A stretch of DNA of 22,763 nt from Lachnospiraceae bacterium UBA3820. GTDB taxonomy: Bacteria; Bacillota; Clostridia; Lachnospirales; Lachnospiraceae. The position numbers were made by a program, and so were the translations under genes. Numbering within the stretch: position 1 is the first letter of the stretch; every line of letters starts with the position of its first letter. Below the pieces are notes generated by a model that did not search any database, was not told the DNA's origin, and saw only the letters and a program-made list of their open reading frames with translations. The stretch is from the NCBI GenBank assembly GCA_002369325.1, contig DFDU01000119.1, positions 1 through 22,763 on the forward strand, written 5' to 3'. This document shows, one piece after another, positions 10,077-18,121 of this stretch.

Positions 10077-11119
10077 TATTCCTGCACCTCCTTATCGTCA
10101 GATTTATCCGAATCATCCTTTTCTTTAGATTCTTTCTTTTTGTTGATTCCCTTTTTCCCGGATTTAGACTTTTCCTCTTTTGGCTCGTCCTCATTCTTCT
10201 CTATTTCCTCGTCACCCACGCATGTTACGAAGATATCATTGAGTGAAGGCTCATAGTCACCGAAAGACTTAATCTCAACATTTTCCTTCTTAAGCTCCTC
10301 AAGAATGTCCCAGCCGTTTGCATTTCCGATACATTCAAATATTACATGGTGCTTGGAGACTCTCTCGACCTTAACCTTATCGGAAAGCTTTGACTCGAGA
10401 ACAGCTTTTACCTCATCAAGAGTCATATTGGAAGCGGCAACTTTCTTTCTGCCCTTTCCGAATTCTGCCTTGATATCATCAAGATGACCTTTAAGTACCA
10501 CATTTCCCTTATTTATAATTGCGATATTTTCGCAAAACTCTTCAACATAGCTCATCTGGTGGCTGGAGAATATTACTATTCTGCCTTCCTCAATAAGCTC
10601 TCTTATTACATCCTTAAGTATCTGTGAGTTTACAGGATCAAGTCCCGAAAACGGCTCATCAAGAATAACTATTTCAGGCTCGCCGACAAGTGTTGCCGCA
10701 AGCTGAACCTTCTGCTGATTACCCTTTGAAAGAGTATCAAGCTTTCTGTTGGTATATTCATCTACACCAAGTCTTTTGAGCCACTTCTCAGTATTGGCAG
10801 CTGCCTCTTTCTTTGAAAGTCCTCTGAGCATACCAAGATAAATCATCTGATCCTTGATAATTCTCTTTGGATAAAGTCCTCTTTCCTCAGGAAGATAACC
10901 AAATCTTCTTCCGTCCGGTTTGAACTCCTTTCCGTCCAAAAGAACTTCACCCGAATTTGGATGAAATACATCCATTATAATTCTTATCGTAGTTGTCTTT
11001 CCTGCACCGTTTCTTCCAAGAAGACCAAGTGCCTTTCCTCCCTCGACATCAAAGCTTATGCCATGAAGAATTTCTTTGTCTTCAAAGCTCTTTTTGATAT
11101 CTTTTAATTCAAGCTTCAT
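10076..11119 (-). CDS. ABC transporter ATP-binding protein, NatA-like
   Basis: A 347-residue ATPase that powers the downstream permease. Visible motifs: Walker A GRNGAGKT (35-42), the Q-loop region as GYLPEERGLYP (74-84), signature LSKGNQQ (130-136), Walker B VILDEPF (151-157), and H-loop His187. After about residue 200 comes the extension typical of this group (DUF4162-like), ending at EPSLNDIFVTCVGDEE. The last 45 or so residues are an unusual Lys/Glu/Asp-rich tail that is probably disordered. AGGAG lies about 8 nt before the ATG. The gene starts 41 bp after the XRE gene, so it is probably in the same operon. The family call is secure; the substrate is unknown. Confidence 0.92.
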   Translation of the reverse strand: MKLELKDIKKSFEDKEILHGISFDVEGGKALGLLGRNGAGKTTTIRIIMDVFHPNSGEVLLDGKEFKPDGRRFGYLPEERGLYPKRIIKDQMIYLGMLRGLSKKEAAANTEKWLKRLGVDEYTNRKLDTLSKGNQQKVQLAATLVGEPEIVILDEPFSGLDPVNSQILKDVIRELIEEGRIVIFSSHQMSYVEEFCENIAIINKGNVVLKGHLDDIKAEFGKGRKKVAASNMTLDEVKAVLESKLSDKVKVERVSKHHVIFECIGNANGWDILEELKKENVEIKSFGDYEPSLNDIFVTCVGDEEIEKNEDEPKEEKSKSGKKGINKKKESKEKDDSDKSDDKEVQE

Positions 11120-11160
11120 ATAAAACTCCTTCCCTTCTTATATATATATTTCTTGACTAC

Positions 11161-11352
11161 CTATTCCCAAAACAACTCATCCAGTGTCTTATCCAACGCC
11201 TTGCATATTGAAATGCACAGCTTTATGGACGGGTTGTAATCGCCTTTTTCAATAGAGCTTATGGTCTGTCTTGACACCCCTACTGTTTCGGCAAGATCCT
11301 GCTGTGACATGTCTTTCATGGTACGAGCAGCTTTTAGTTTTAAATTTTTCAT
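11161..11352 (-). CDS. Small XRE-family HTH transcriptional regulator
   Basis: A 63-residue protein made almost entirely of a Cro/CI-type helix-turn-helix. DMSQQDLAETVGVSRQTISS (about residues 14-33) is the helix-turn-helix, followed by IEKGDYNPSIKLCISICKAL and the ending DKTLDELFWE, typical of the stand-alone YozG/YgzD-like regulators. It begins 3 nt after the stop of the membrane-protein gene, with its ribosome binding site inside that gene's end (GAGAGGATGAG). Pairs of this type commonly repress their own operon. The ABC genes follow 41 bp later, so they are likely part of the regulon. Confidence 0.9.
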   Translation of the reverse strand: MKNLKLKAARTMKDMSQQDLAETVGVSRQTISSIEKGDYNPSIKLCISICKALDKTLDELFWE

Positions 11353-11355
11353 AGG

Positions 11356-11868
11356 CTACTCATCCTCTCTCTTAACAATCAAAAGCTTTATAAATCCTGC
11401 CAAAGTTACCACTAACATGGTTATCGCACAAATAAGATTAACACTTCCCATAGAGAGCTTTCCGTCAATTACCCATTTTTCGGAATTTACCAAAGCGATT
11501 ATAAAATTGGCAAGTCCTATAAGAAACAATTCAATAAGCACCGACTTCGGTTTGTCAAATATACCAAAATAGCCATCCTTTATTATACAGTAAACCGCAA
11601 AAACCACAAGTGAAATCATTAATGCAATTACAAATCCCACATTCGTTTCAATATACGGTATCCCGCTCCCCGTCGAAAGAGCCAACACAAGCGCTACACT
11701 TATCATCAATGTATAATATGCTATTTTATAGCCTCTGCATCTTATCAATTCCTGTCTCTCATCATATTCGCCTTTGCCTCTTTTCTTTTTCTTAACGGCA
11801 AATATAATCGCAGCAAAAATCAAACCTGCCAAAATACCTAAAGCAAAGCCTACTCTATAACTGCTCAT
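11356..11868 (-). CDS. Four- to five-span membrane protein with YDERQ motif, partner of the XRE regulator
   Basis: About 170 residues. From the chosen start the order is a hydrophobic segment (VGFALGILAGLIFAAIIFAV), a basic stretch KKKKRGKGEYDERQELIRCRGYK, and then three or four more membrane segments. Such DERQ-bearing membrane proteins are often encoded next to small XRE regulators in Clostridia; their function is unknown. Three ATGs lie in tandem at 11874, 11871 and 11868. AGGAGG at 11881-11876 is 7 nt before the third, so I start at 11868; a longer start at 11910 would put this ribosome binding site inside the gene. First gene of the operon downstream of the promoter at 11989-12017. Confidence 0.82.
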   Translation of the reverse strand: MSSYRVGFALGILAGLIFAAIIFAVKKKKRGKGEYDERQELIRCRGYKIAYYTLMISVALVLALSTGSGIPYIETNVGFVIALMISLVVFAVYCIIKDGYFGIFDKPKSVLIELFLIGLANFIIALVNSEKWVIDGKLSMGSVNLICAITMLVVTLAGFIKLLIVKREDE

Positions 11869-11932
11869 CATCATTCCTCCTATCAAAGATATCAAAACCT
11901 TATTTTTCAAATTTTATACAACGCAAAATATG

Positions 11933-11976
11933 CCGCATCGACATTTCAATTCAACTATCATTTCGGTCCGCATCGA
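11933..11976. promoter_or_regulatory. Pair of 9-bp direct repeats, candidate operator
   Basis: CCGCATCGA occurs at 11933-11941 and again at 11968-11976 (35 bp apart) in the leader between the promoter and the first gene of the XRE/ABC operon. These bases are more GC-rich than their surroundings. The position would allow the XRE protein or another regulator to block transcription. This is inference from position and repetition only. Confidence 0.35.
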
Positions 11977-11988
11977 TATGTTATAGCA

Positions 11989-12017
11989 ATAATAATCCGG
12001 CAATTGCATTTTGTCAA
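11989..12017 (-). promoter_or_regulatory. SigA-type promoter of the membrane protein/XRE/ABC operon
   Basis: On the minus strand TTGACA (12017-12012), a 17-bp spacer and TATTAT (11994-11989). One mismatch from consensus in the -10 box. It lies about 120 bp before the first start codon, and the candidate operator repeats lie just downstream of it. Confidence 0.7.
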
Positions 12018-12103
12018 GTTTATTTTACATTATTTAAAATATTTTTTTCTTTTTTCAATATAACTGCGGAATTCGGTTTTTCATTCAACCTCAAAAAATC
12101 TAT

Positions 12104-12145
12104 AAAAAAGACGCTTTTACGGAAACCTCCGAAAAACGTCTTTTA
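12104..12145 (-). terminator. Rho-independent terminator of the two-component operon
   Basis: On the minus strand AAAGACG-TTTTTCGG is paired with CCGTAAAAGCGTCTTTT around the loop AGGTTT, followed by a run of six T. It lies about 33 bp after the kinase stop codon and separates it from the promoter of the XRE/ABC operon. Confidence 0.8.
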
Positions 12146-12177
12146 CATTTATTATTTTGACTAAATTAATTCGTATC

Positions 12178-14646
12178 CTATGCCTTCGGTATAAGGAGTT
12201 CTGCCTTGAATAAGTCTCCGTCTACAATGATATTTATCTTTCCGTTTTGAAGTTCAATCAGGCTCTTCGCTATGGAAAGGCCGAGTCCGCTTCCTTCGGT
12301 ATTTCGTGAACGGTCTCCCCTGGTAAACCTTTCCATAAGCTCTTCTCCGCTTATGTTAAGCTCACTTGCCGATATATTTTTCATTGATACCAAAAGATAC
12401 TCCTCACTATCATCAATATCTACGTATACTCTCGTACCTTCCTGTGCATATTTTTTTATATTTACGAAAAGATTATCAAATACTCTGTAAATATGTCTTT
12501 GATCCGCCATGATATGCGAGTCTTTTGCTTTATTATTTATTACGAGCTTAAGCTTCTTTTTCTCAAACTGCTCCTCATACTCTCCGTTAAGCTGCATAAG
12601 AATAATATCCAGATCAAGCTTTTCAAGATTAACCTCAACATTTCCGGTAGATGCCTTTGAAGCATCTATCAAATCCACGATTAGCTTCTTCAGTCTCTGT
12701 GACTGCCTGTTTAAAACTTCTATATACTCTTTAGCTTTTTCACTTTCAATATTTTCTTTTCCCAGCAAATCCACATAATTAATAATAGATGTGAGCGGTG
12801 TCTTTATATCATGGGAAACATTGGTAATAAGCTCGGTTTTCATCATCTCGCTCTTCATCTGTTTTTCTACCGAAGCCTTTATTCCGTCATTTACATGACC
12901 GAGATCCTTTGCATATTCCAAAAATTCGCCATGCATATGCTCTGTATCAAGTACTCCCTCAGTATCTCCCTCTGCCAGAGTCTTGGTGTATTTTTTTAAC
13001 CTGTTTAAATTAATAAGTGCATAAGCAGCAAATAAAGACACTATGATTTTTTCAATTATAACAACAATCAAGGTCGCTGACGCTTCTTCGCTGACGGCAA
13101 AAAATATTTCCACGGCCGCCACGCCAAGTATTATCACTATATATTTCCAATACAAATTAAAATGCTTCCAGAAATATTTCAGAATCGAGCCAAGCCATTT
13201 AAAAAAGGCACCCATCAGATAAAACAAGCCCTTAATCATCATAAAGGTAAGTGTTCCCTGAAGAAATTTCCAGCCACAGCATTTTATTCTTGCCGCTGTT
13301 GTCATAACCAGAAATGCTCCGAAAAAGCTGCAGACTATTGCACATGCGATAGCTATAACCGATTCAATGCTGCCATAATATGCATCTTCTAAAAATACTA
13401 TTCCCAAAAAAAGCGGAACTATAAATGCGGCAAGCACAATGTCATAAGGTATTTTATCAAACCAGCCAAGCCTAAGCCCGTCTGTTATTTCCACTTCATC
13501 ATTTTCGCCCACGGTTCTTATGCGTTTATGTCCTGCGGTTATCACAAGAAGTGCAAAGCATATCATAAATATCAATCCGGATATCACACATACCGGTATC
13601 GCATATCTGGACATAACATTCAAATATCTCAATGTAATGGAATTATAAAAACCGTCATATGCCGTAAGCTTGCTTTTTACATACCAGTTTAACTCAACCT
13701 GCATAACAGGACTTATATATACATCTATAGTCAGTTCTTCCGTATCCGAATCATAATAAAGGCCATAACTTATATCTGCATCATAATAGTAATCATAAAA
13801 CCCGTTTATATACTCACTTACTCCATCAATGTTTTTGAGAACATAATAAAGCTTTCCGTCCGTTACCATATTTATGTCATTTTCGCCATTATATCCGTAC
13901 TCAAAATAGTTATCAAGCTTATTATCCGATTCAGGGGTATTCAAATCGATTTCATATGCCTCTGTTTCATCCAAATCATATATTTCATCATCATCTGAAA
14001 TAACATAATCATTTCCGTTTAAATCAAAATAATCATAATTATTTTCTCTGTAAAACTTTTCCCTTAATTCTTCTACGATATTTATATTAATGTATTTTTT
14101 TTCACTGTCAGTATATAATATGTTTTCTGATGTATCGGCTATTTCAGCATCATAAAAACCAAGATCGGAGAGTTCCTCGTTCGACAGACATACATATGCC
14201 GGGGTTGACATGATTTCTTCCTGCGTAACATTCATGGTTTTTGTTTTATAATAACTATCAAGGTTGATGGTATATCTGTCAGTCTGACTATATTGATAGT
14301 CATTTGTTACATAGCTTGTAAGCTCATCATACTCCTTATCACCATTTATAATTTTCGCATTGAAAGAATAATTTGTATTTTCCTCCAAAAAGAAATTATA
14401 ATCCTGTGCACAATCAAACCCCTGTAAATATTGTTCGTAATAATTAACTGCCCGCATATTATAGTCCGAGTATGCAATTCTTGTTATGATTGACTGCTTG
14501 AGATTTTCTCTTCCCCTCTTCGTAAGAGCATGATCCTCATACAATTTTACCGCAATAAGTCCGCTCACAGCACACACAAGCAACGATATCACAAACAGAA
14601 AAATCATTATAACTTTAAATAATGCATTATTTCCCAGTTTTTTCAT
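12178..14646 (-). CDS. Large sensor histidine kinase with multi-span membrane module
   Basis: An 822-residue kinase, about twice the usual VanS length. Order: one membrane segment (about 11-31); an extracytoplasmic domain of roughly 310 residues rich in Tyr and Asp; a membrane block of about six segments (about 348-560); a short HAMP-like linker; HisKA with NVSHDIKTPLTS, phospho-acceptor His612; and an HATPase domain with N-box RVFDNLFVNIKKYA and G2 box GSGLGLSIAKSL near residue 785. The usual DxGxG G1 box is replaced by SMKNIS, a variant known in clostridial VanS-like kinases, so activity is still likely. It is encoded 58 bp after the response regulator and transfers phosphate to it. The signal is unknown; position of the large outer domain suggests envelope or peptide sensing. 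Confidence 0.92.
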   Translation of the reverse strand: MKKLGNNALFKVIMIFLFVISLLVCAVSGLIAVKLYEDHALTKRGRENLKQSIITRIAYSDYNMRAVNYYEQYLQGFDCAQDYNFFLEENTNYSFNAKIINGDKEYDELTSYVTNDYQYSQTDRYTINLDSYYKTKTMNVTQEEIMSTPAYVCLSNEELSDLGFYDAEIADTSENILYTDSEKKYININIVEELREKFYRENNYDYFDLNGNDYVISDDDEIYDLDETEAYEIDLNTPESDNKLDNYFEYGYNGENDINMVTDGKLYYVLKNIDGVSEYINGFYDYYYDADISYGLYYDSDTEELTIDVYISPVMQVELNWYVKSKLTAYDGFYNSITLRYLNVMSRYAIPVCVISGLIFMICFALLVITAGHKRIRTVGENDEVEITDGLRLGWFDKIPYDIVLAAFIVPLFLGIVFLEDAYYGSIESVIAIACAIVCSFFGAFLVMTTAARIKCCGWKFLQGTLTFMMIKGLFYLMGAFFKWLGSILKYFWKHFNLYWKYIVIILGVAAVEIFFAVSEEASATLIVVIIEKIIVSLFAAYALINLNRLKKYTKTLAEGDTEGVLDTEHMHGEFLEYAKDLGHVNDGIKASVEKQMKSEMMKTELITNVSHDIKTPLTSIINYVDLLGKENIESEKAKEYIEVLNRQSQRLKKLIVDLIDASKASTGNVEVNLEKLDLDIILMQLNGEYEEQFEKKKLKLVINNKAKDSHIMADQRHIYRVFDNLFVNIKKYAQEGTRVYVDIDDSEEYLLVSMKNISASELNISGEELMERFTRGDRSRNTEGSGLGLSIAKSLIELQNGKINIIVDGDLFKAELLIPKA

Positions 14647-14704
14647 ATAATCATCCTTTATATAACAATATCTTTCACATTCGTTAATTCAACACCGGTC
14701 AGCT

Positions 14705-15394
14705 TTAATCAAGCTTGTATCCCTGTCCCCAGACAACCTTAAGATATCTTGGTTCGGACGGGTCTATCTCTACTTTTTCCCTCAAATGTCTTATATGTAC
14801 GGCAACTGTTCCTTCCGCTCCAAGCGGTGCATCCTGCCATACTTCCCTGTAGATTTCCTTCGGCGAATAAACGACTCCGGGATTTTCCATAAAAAGCTTA
14901 AGGATCTGAAACTCAGTCGGTGTAAGTGAAATAGGATTTCCGTCAACGGTTACACTTTTTGCCTTATCATCAAGCTCTATGCCTCTTATAACAAGTTTAT
15001 CCTGCTTTTCATTTATATGACTGCTGCCCAGAGTTATGTATCTTCTTAATTGGGCCTTGACTCTCGCAATAAGCTCAACCGGATTAAACGGCTTCGTTAC
15101 ATAATCATCTGCGCCCACGCTAAGTCCGAGAATCTTGTCTGTATCCTCGCTTTTTGCAGTAAGCAGGATAACCGGAACATTGCTTGTCTTTCTTATGACA
15201 TTCATAGCTGTAATTCCGTCCATCTCAGGCATCATTATATCCATAAGAACAAGCTGTACATCTTCCTTATCCATAATTTCAATCGCTTCTTTTCCGTTAA
15301 ATGCACTGAAAATATTGTATCCCTCACTTTGAAGATAAATCGTCAAAGCATCAACTATATCCTTTTCATCATCACATACAAGTATGTTGTACAT
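14705..15394 (-). CDS. OmpR/PhoB-family response regulator (VanR-like)
   Basis: A 229-residue transcription factor. Receiver domain at 1-120 with acidic pocket D8-D9, phospho-acceptor D52 in LMDIMMPEMDG, the switch Thr in LLTAKSE and Lys in YVTKPF. The winged-helix DNA-binding domain (about 130-229) ends with HIRHLREKVE and VWGQGYKLD. The start is supported by GAGGAGG 7 nt upstream. Partner of the kinase that follows. An 11-bp-spaced direct repeat lies about 65 bp upstream, as expected for binding sites of this family, so self-regulation is plausible. Confidence 0.95.
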   Translation of the reverse strand: MYNILVCDDEKDIVDALTIYLQSEGYNIFSAFNGKEAIEIMDKEDVQLVLMDIMMPEMDGITAMNVIRKTSNVPVILLTAKSEDTDKILGLSVGADDYVTKPFNPVELIARVKAQLRRYITLGSSHINEKQDKLVIRGIELDDKAKSVTVDGNPISLTPTEFQILKLFMENPGVVYSPKEIYREVWQDAPLGAEGTVAVHIRHLREKVEIDPSEPRYLKVVWGQGYKLD

Positions 15395-15445
15395 CTTATC
15401 TCCTCCTCTTTTATCGGATTATGCCAAATTAATATTTAAAATGAA

Positions 15446-15476
15446 AGTATATAACAATTTAAGAATTTATTAAGAA
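15446..15476 (-). promoter_or_regulatory. Candidate response-regulator binding site and promoter
   Basis: TTAAGAA at 15459-15465 and again at 15470-15476 gives a direct repeat with an 11-bp period, the spacing at which OmpR/PhoB-type dimers bind. On the minus strand it is followed by TATACT (15451-15446), which could be a -10 box with a poor -35 replaced by the regulator site. The reading rests on pattern only. Confidence 0.5.
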
Positions 15477-15501
15477 TATCATTTTGTATTATAAACCCAA
15501 A

Positions 15502-15530
15502 AGCGCTTTTGACTCAACATCAAAAGCGCT
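15502..15530 (-). terminator. Rho-independent terminator after the amidase gene
   Basis: AGCGCTTTTGA (15502-15512) pairs perfectly with TCAAAAGCGCT (15520-15530) around a 7-nt loop. On the minus strand it is followed by TTTGGGTTT, a modest T-tract. It lies 16 bp after the stop of the gene ending at 15546 and closes the four-gene cluster. Confidence 0.8.
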
Positions 15531-15545
15531 CCTTCGTTTCATTAT

Positions 15546-16421
15546 TCACTCTCTCAAAAAACTGATATACAATTCTTCTCTCCTATCCTTTTTTACAGGA
15601 AATGCTTCTCTTGTTTTATCAACATCATTTTTCAAATCATATATAAATACTGCTTCATCATTTTCATAACCTATCAACTCATCGGGAATCACTACATCCC
15701 CCTGCGGGTTAATCATCTTTGTTCCGCCTGCATAACTTGTTCCGTCGATGTTACCGACGCAATTTACTCCGGCTATATAGCATTGATTTTCTATAGCTCT
15801 TGCCATAAGAAGCTTGTTCCAATGCTCAAGTCTTACAGCAGGCCAGTTAGCAGGTACTACAATAAAATCAGACTTTTCAGACATCGTCTGAAAGATTTCC
15901 GGAAATCTCAAATCATAGCATATGGCAGTACTTATATTAAAGTCCTTGTAAAAGAGAAAGTCCTGATAATCTCCGCCGATAAAATATTTATCTTCACCCG
16001 AATAACTAAACGGATGTATCTTTGCATAGTCCAAAAGCATCGGTACATCAAGTATATCAGGTTTGTCTGCTCCGTCAAAGCCATCAACCGCATCAGGTCC
16101 GACTATGGAATAATGGTTTTCGCAAAGTGCTTTTGTCGCAGACTTGTCATTTCCCTTTTTATCCTCGCCTAACCTCTTCGTCCAGCCTACTCCTATAGCC
16201 ACTCCATATTGCGTAGCGAGCTTTTTTATATTTTTAACCGTTTCAAAATTTTCCTCACCGGTTATATCGGTATTCATTGAAAATCCCGTAAGTGACGTCT
16301 CGGGCATAAGAAGTAAATCAACATTTTTCTTTCCGAGTGTTTCGAGTGTGTCCACTAATTTTCTCAGGTTTTCTTTTTTGTTTTCCCAGATTATATTCAT
16401 CTGAAACAATGCAACTCTCAT
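15546..16421 (-). CDS. Carbon-nitrogen hydrolase (nitrilase superfamily), probable omega-amidase-like amidase
   Basis: A 291-residue cytoplasmic hydrolase of C-N bonds in amides. The catalytic triad is visible: Glu41 in MPETSLTGFSM, Lys134 in DYAKIHPFS and Cys168 in STAICYDLRFPE. The following VVPANWP and HWNKLLMARAIENQCY fit the Nit2/YafV-like branch, so an omega-amidase or related deaminated-glutamine repair enzyme is the best guess. A stretch at about 106-128 (GPDAVDGFDGADKPDI...) looks inserted relative to typical members. It starts 11 nt after the esterase gene with GAGG as ribosome binding site, and is last in the cluster before the terminator. Superfamily sure, substrate not. Confidence 0.9.
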   Translation of the reverse strand: MRVALFQMNIIWENKKENLRKLVDTLETLGKKNVDLLLMPETSLTGFSMNTDITGEENFETVKNIKKLATQYGVAIGVGWTKRLGEDKKGNDKSATKALCENHYSIVGPDAVDGFDGADKPDILDVPMLLDYAKIHPFSYSGEDKYFIGGDYQDFLFYKDFNISTAICYDLRFPEIFQTMSEKSDFIVVPANWPAVRLEHWNKLLMARAIENQCYIAGVNCVGNIDGTSYAGGTKMINPQGDVVIPDELIGYENDEAVFIYDLKNDVDKTREAFPVKKDRREELYISFLRE

Positions 16422-16432
16422 AATTACCTCAT

Positions 16433-17350
16433 TTAGATTATTTCAAAAAACTTTCCGACCTCAGTCCATGCTTTCATGGATTCGGGCATAAGCTTTGCTC
16501 CCATTTGAAATACATGGAACATTCCCTCATATATCGAAAGCTTAACCAGAACTCCGGCTTCCTTTGCTTTTTCAGCCACAAGTAACGAGTCACTTAAAAG
16601 CATCTCATACGAGCCAACCTGAATAAGCATAGGCGGAAATCCTTCAAAATCTCCATAAAGCGGCGAAATATATTTATCGCCCTTATCCTTTTCATCAACA
16701 TAAGGATTGTCATATATTAGACTGCTGCTGTCATTTCCAAATACCGGATCCAGCTCATAATTTTCTTTGTAAGACGGACCGGATGATAAGAGGTCTGTCC
16801 ACGGAGACATCGCTACAATACCTGCCGGAAGCTTACGCTTCTTATCTTTTAAATAATGGCAAAGTGCCATGGCAAGACCGCCGCCGGCCGAATCTCCCGC
16901 CAATACAATCTTTTCCTCACTATAGCCTTGTTCGATCAACCAGTCATAAGCACATGCCGCATCAAGAAGCGCCGCCGGATGCTTATGTTCAGGACCCACT
17001 CTATAATCCACGGTAAGTACATTTGCACCATGGCTTACCTCTCCGTAGAGACCTGCCATGGTTCTGTATATATTTTTAAATGCACCAATATACCCGCCGC
17101 CGTGAAGCTGCAGAATTACTTTATCGGACGGTTTTTCAAACAGTTCTTCTTTATCATTCCAGCTAAGCATCTCCATTGGAAAGTTTTCCATATCAATTCT
17201 TGTCTTTGTAAGATGCTCGGGATATCTGAAATTTTTATCTATATCACTGTCAGGTCTTTTTTCCTCTCTTAGATGCGTACGAAGAGAATTATGTTTATTA
17301 AACTCTGCAATCAGAGTACTAACCATCTTCGCGCGTAAACTTGTTTCCAT
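16433..17350 (-). CDS. Alpha/beta hydrolase of the HSL (hormone-sensitive lipase-like) esterase family
   Basis: A 305-residue carboxylesterase-like enzyme without a signal peptide. HGGGY (83-87) forms the oxyanion hole, GDSAG (152-156) carries nucleophile Ser154, Asp254 lies in LLSDSL and His279 in GMFHVF, so the triad is complete. MSPWTDL is also typical. GGGAG lies 8 nt before the ATG. It follows the DUF6320 gene by 72 bp and precedes the amidase by 11 bp. An esterase beside an acyltransferase suggests that the pair adds and removes an acyl group on a shared substrate, or trims acyl chains; this is inference. Confidence 0.9.
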   Translation of the reverse strand: METSLRAKMVSTLIAEFNKHNSLRTHLREEKRPDSDIDKNFRYPEHLTKTRIDMENFPMEMLSWNDKEELFEKPSDKVILQLHGGGYIGAFKNIYRTMAGLYGEVSHGANVLTVDYRVGPEHKHPAALLDAACAYDWLIEQGYSEEKIVLAGDSAGGGLAMALCHYLKDKKRKLPAGIVAMSPWTDLLSSGPSYKENYELDPVFGNDSSSLIYDNPYVDEKDKGDKYISPLYGDFEGFPPMLIQVGSYEMLLSDSLLVAEKAKEAGVLVKLSIYEGMFHVFQMGAKLMPESMKAWTEVGKFFEII

Positions 17351-17422
17351 GTATTTTCTCCCTTAATTTATAATCAGTCGCTTGGCTTTTGCTTTTCGCC
17401 CTCTATCTCGCAGACTCGCTCG

Positions 17423-18121
17423 TTATATTCTAAATCTTTTGGCTAATTCGCTTGTCGATCGTTTCTCACCCAAAAATATAATTATCATAAATATTATTAT
17501 CGAAACTGTGGTTGCAATAACCGAAAGCATTTTCACTTTAAAGCTTCCGAGCAATACAAATATGCTGCAAACAAAGCTGATGAGAATTCCTACCAGCTGA
17601 ACCATAAGGTAAACCTGACATTTTTTGAAATTTACCATTGATAATATAAATACAACCAGATCAAGTACAAGCACCATGATAGGTATACCAAAATTGATTG
17701 ACCAGCCGTTACCGCCATATACATAATCTATGATCAAAATAAGCGGAATCGCGGCAAGCACCTGTGCAGCAAGCTTTGACCTGTGACTTACATATCTTTG
17801 AGCCGAATATATAATCGTAAAGCAAATATATGCAAATATTGCTCCGGTTACTATTGACCACGGTTTACCGTTATAGGTTGCATAATTAATAAGCACAAGT
17901 ATGATTTCCGCAATAATCGAAAGTAATATGGACAAACGGATTGTAAATTTTATCCACTTTCTTTTCTTTATTATATCCGGGTAGCTTATTGATTTTGATT
18001 TATACATTCCGAGTTTTTCGGTTCCCTTCATGTCCTCCGAAAGCTCCAGAACATTTTTGCAAAGCGGACATACTATCGAATCATCCATGATATTTATATT
18101 ACATTTTCTGCATCTATTCAT
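17423..18121 (-). CDS. Zinc-ribbon membrane protein, DUF6320-like
   Basis: About 232 residues. The N-terminus carries a CxxC...CxxC zinc ribbon (Cys4, Cys7, Cys18, Cys21 from the chosen start), then a basic linker and about six or seven hydrophobic segments covering residues 60-215, with short basic ends. The layout matches the DUF6320 family as I remember it, which has no assigned function. Its ATG at 18121 overlaps the acyltransferase stop by 8 nt (ATGAATAG); a GGTG lies 7 nt before it. A start at 18133 is also open but has a poorer ribosome binding site. The overlap implies coupled translation and a shared function, for example membrane anchoring of the enzyme. Confidence 0.8.
   Translation of the reverse strand: MNRCRKCNINIMDDSIVCPLCKNVLELSEDMKGTEKLGMYKSKSISYPDIIKKRKWIKFTIRLSILLSIIAEIILVLINYATYNGKPWSIVTGAIFAYICFTIIYSAQRYVSHRSKLAAQVLAAIPLILIIDYVYGGNGWSINFGIPIMVLVLDLVVFILSMVNFKKCQVYLMVQLVGILISFVCSIFVLLGSFKVKMLSVIATTVSIIIFMIIIFLGEKRSTSELAKRFRI

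Noticed and set aside
11869..11910. Longer start of the YDERQ membrane protein at 11910
   Set aside because: An AGGAGG lies inside this extension at proper distance from ATG 11868, so the shorter product is preferred.
15050..15439. Plus-strand open frame of 129 codons over the response regulator
   Set aside because: Antisense to an unambiguous receiver domain; no coding features.
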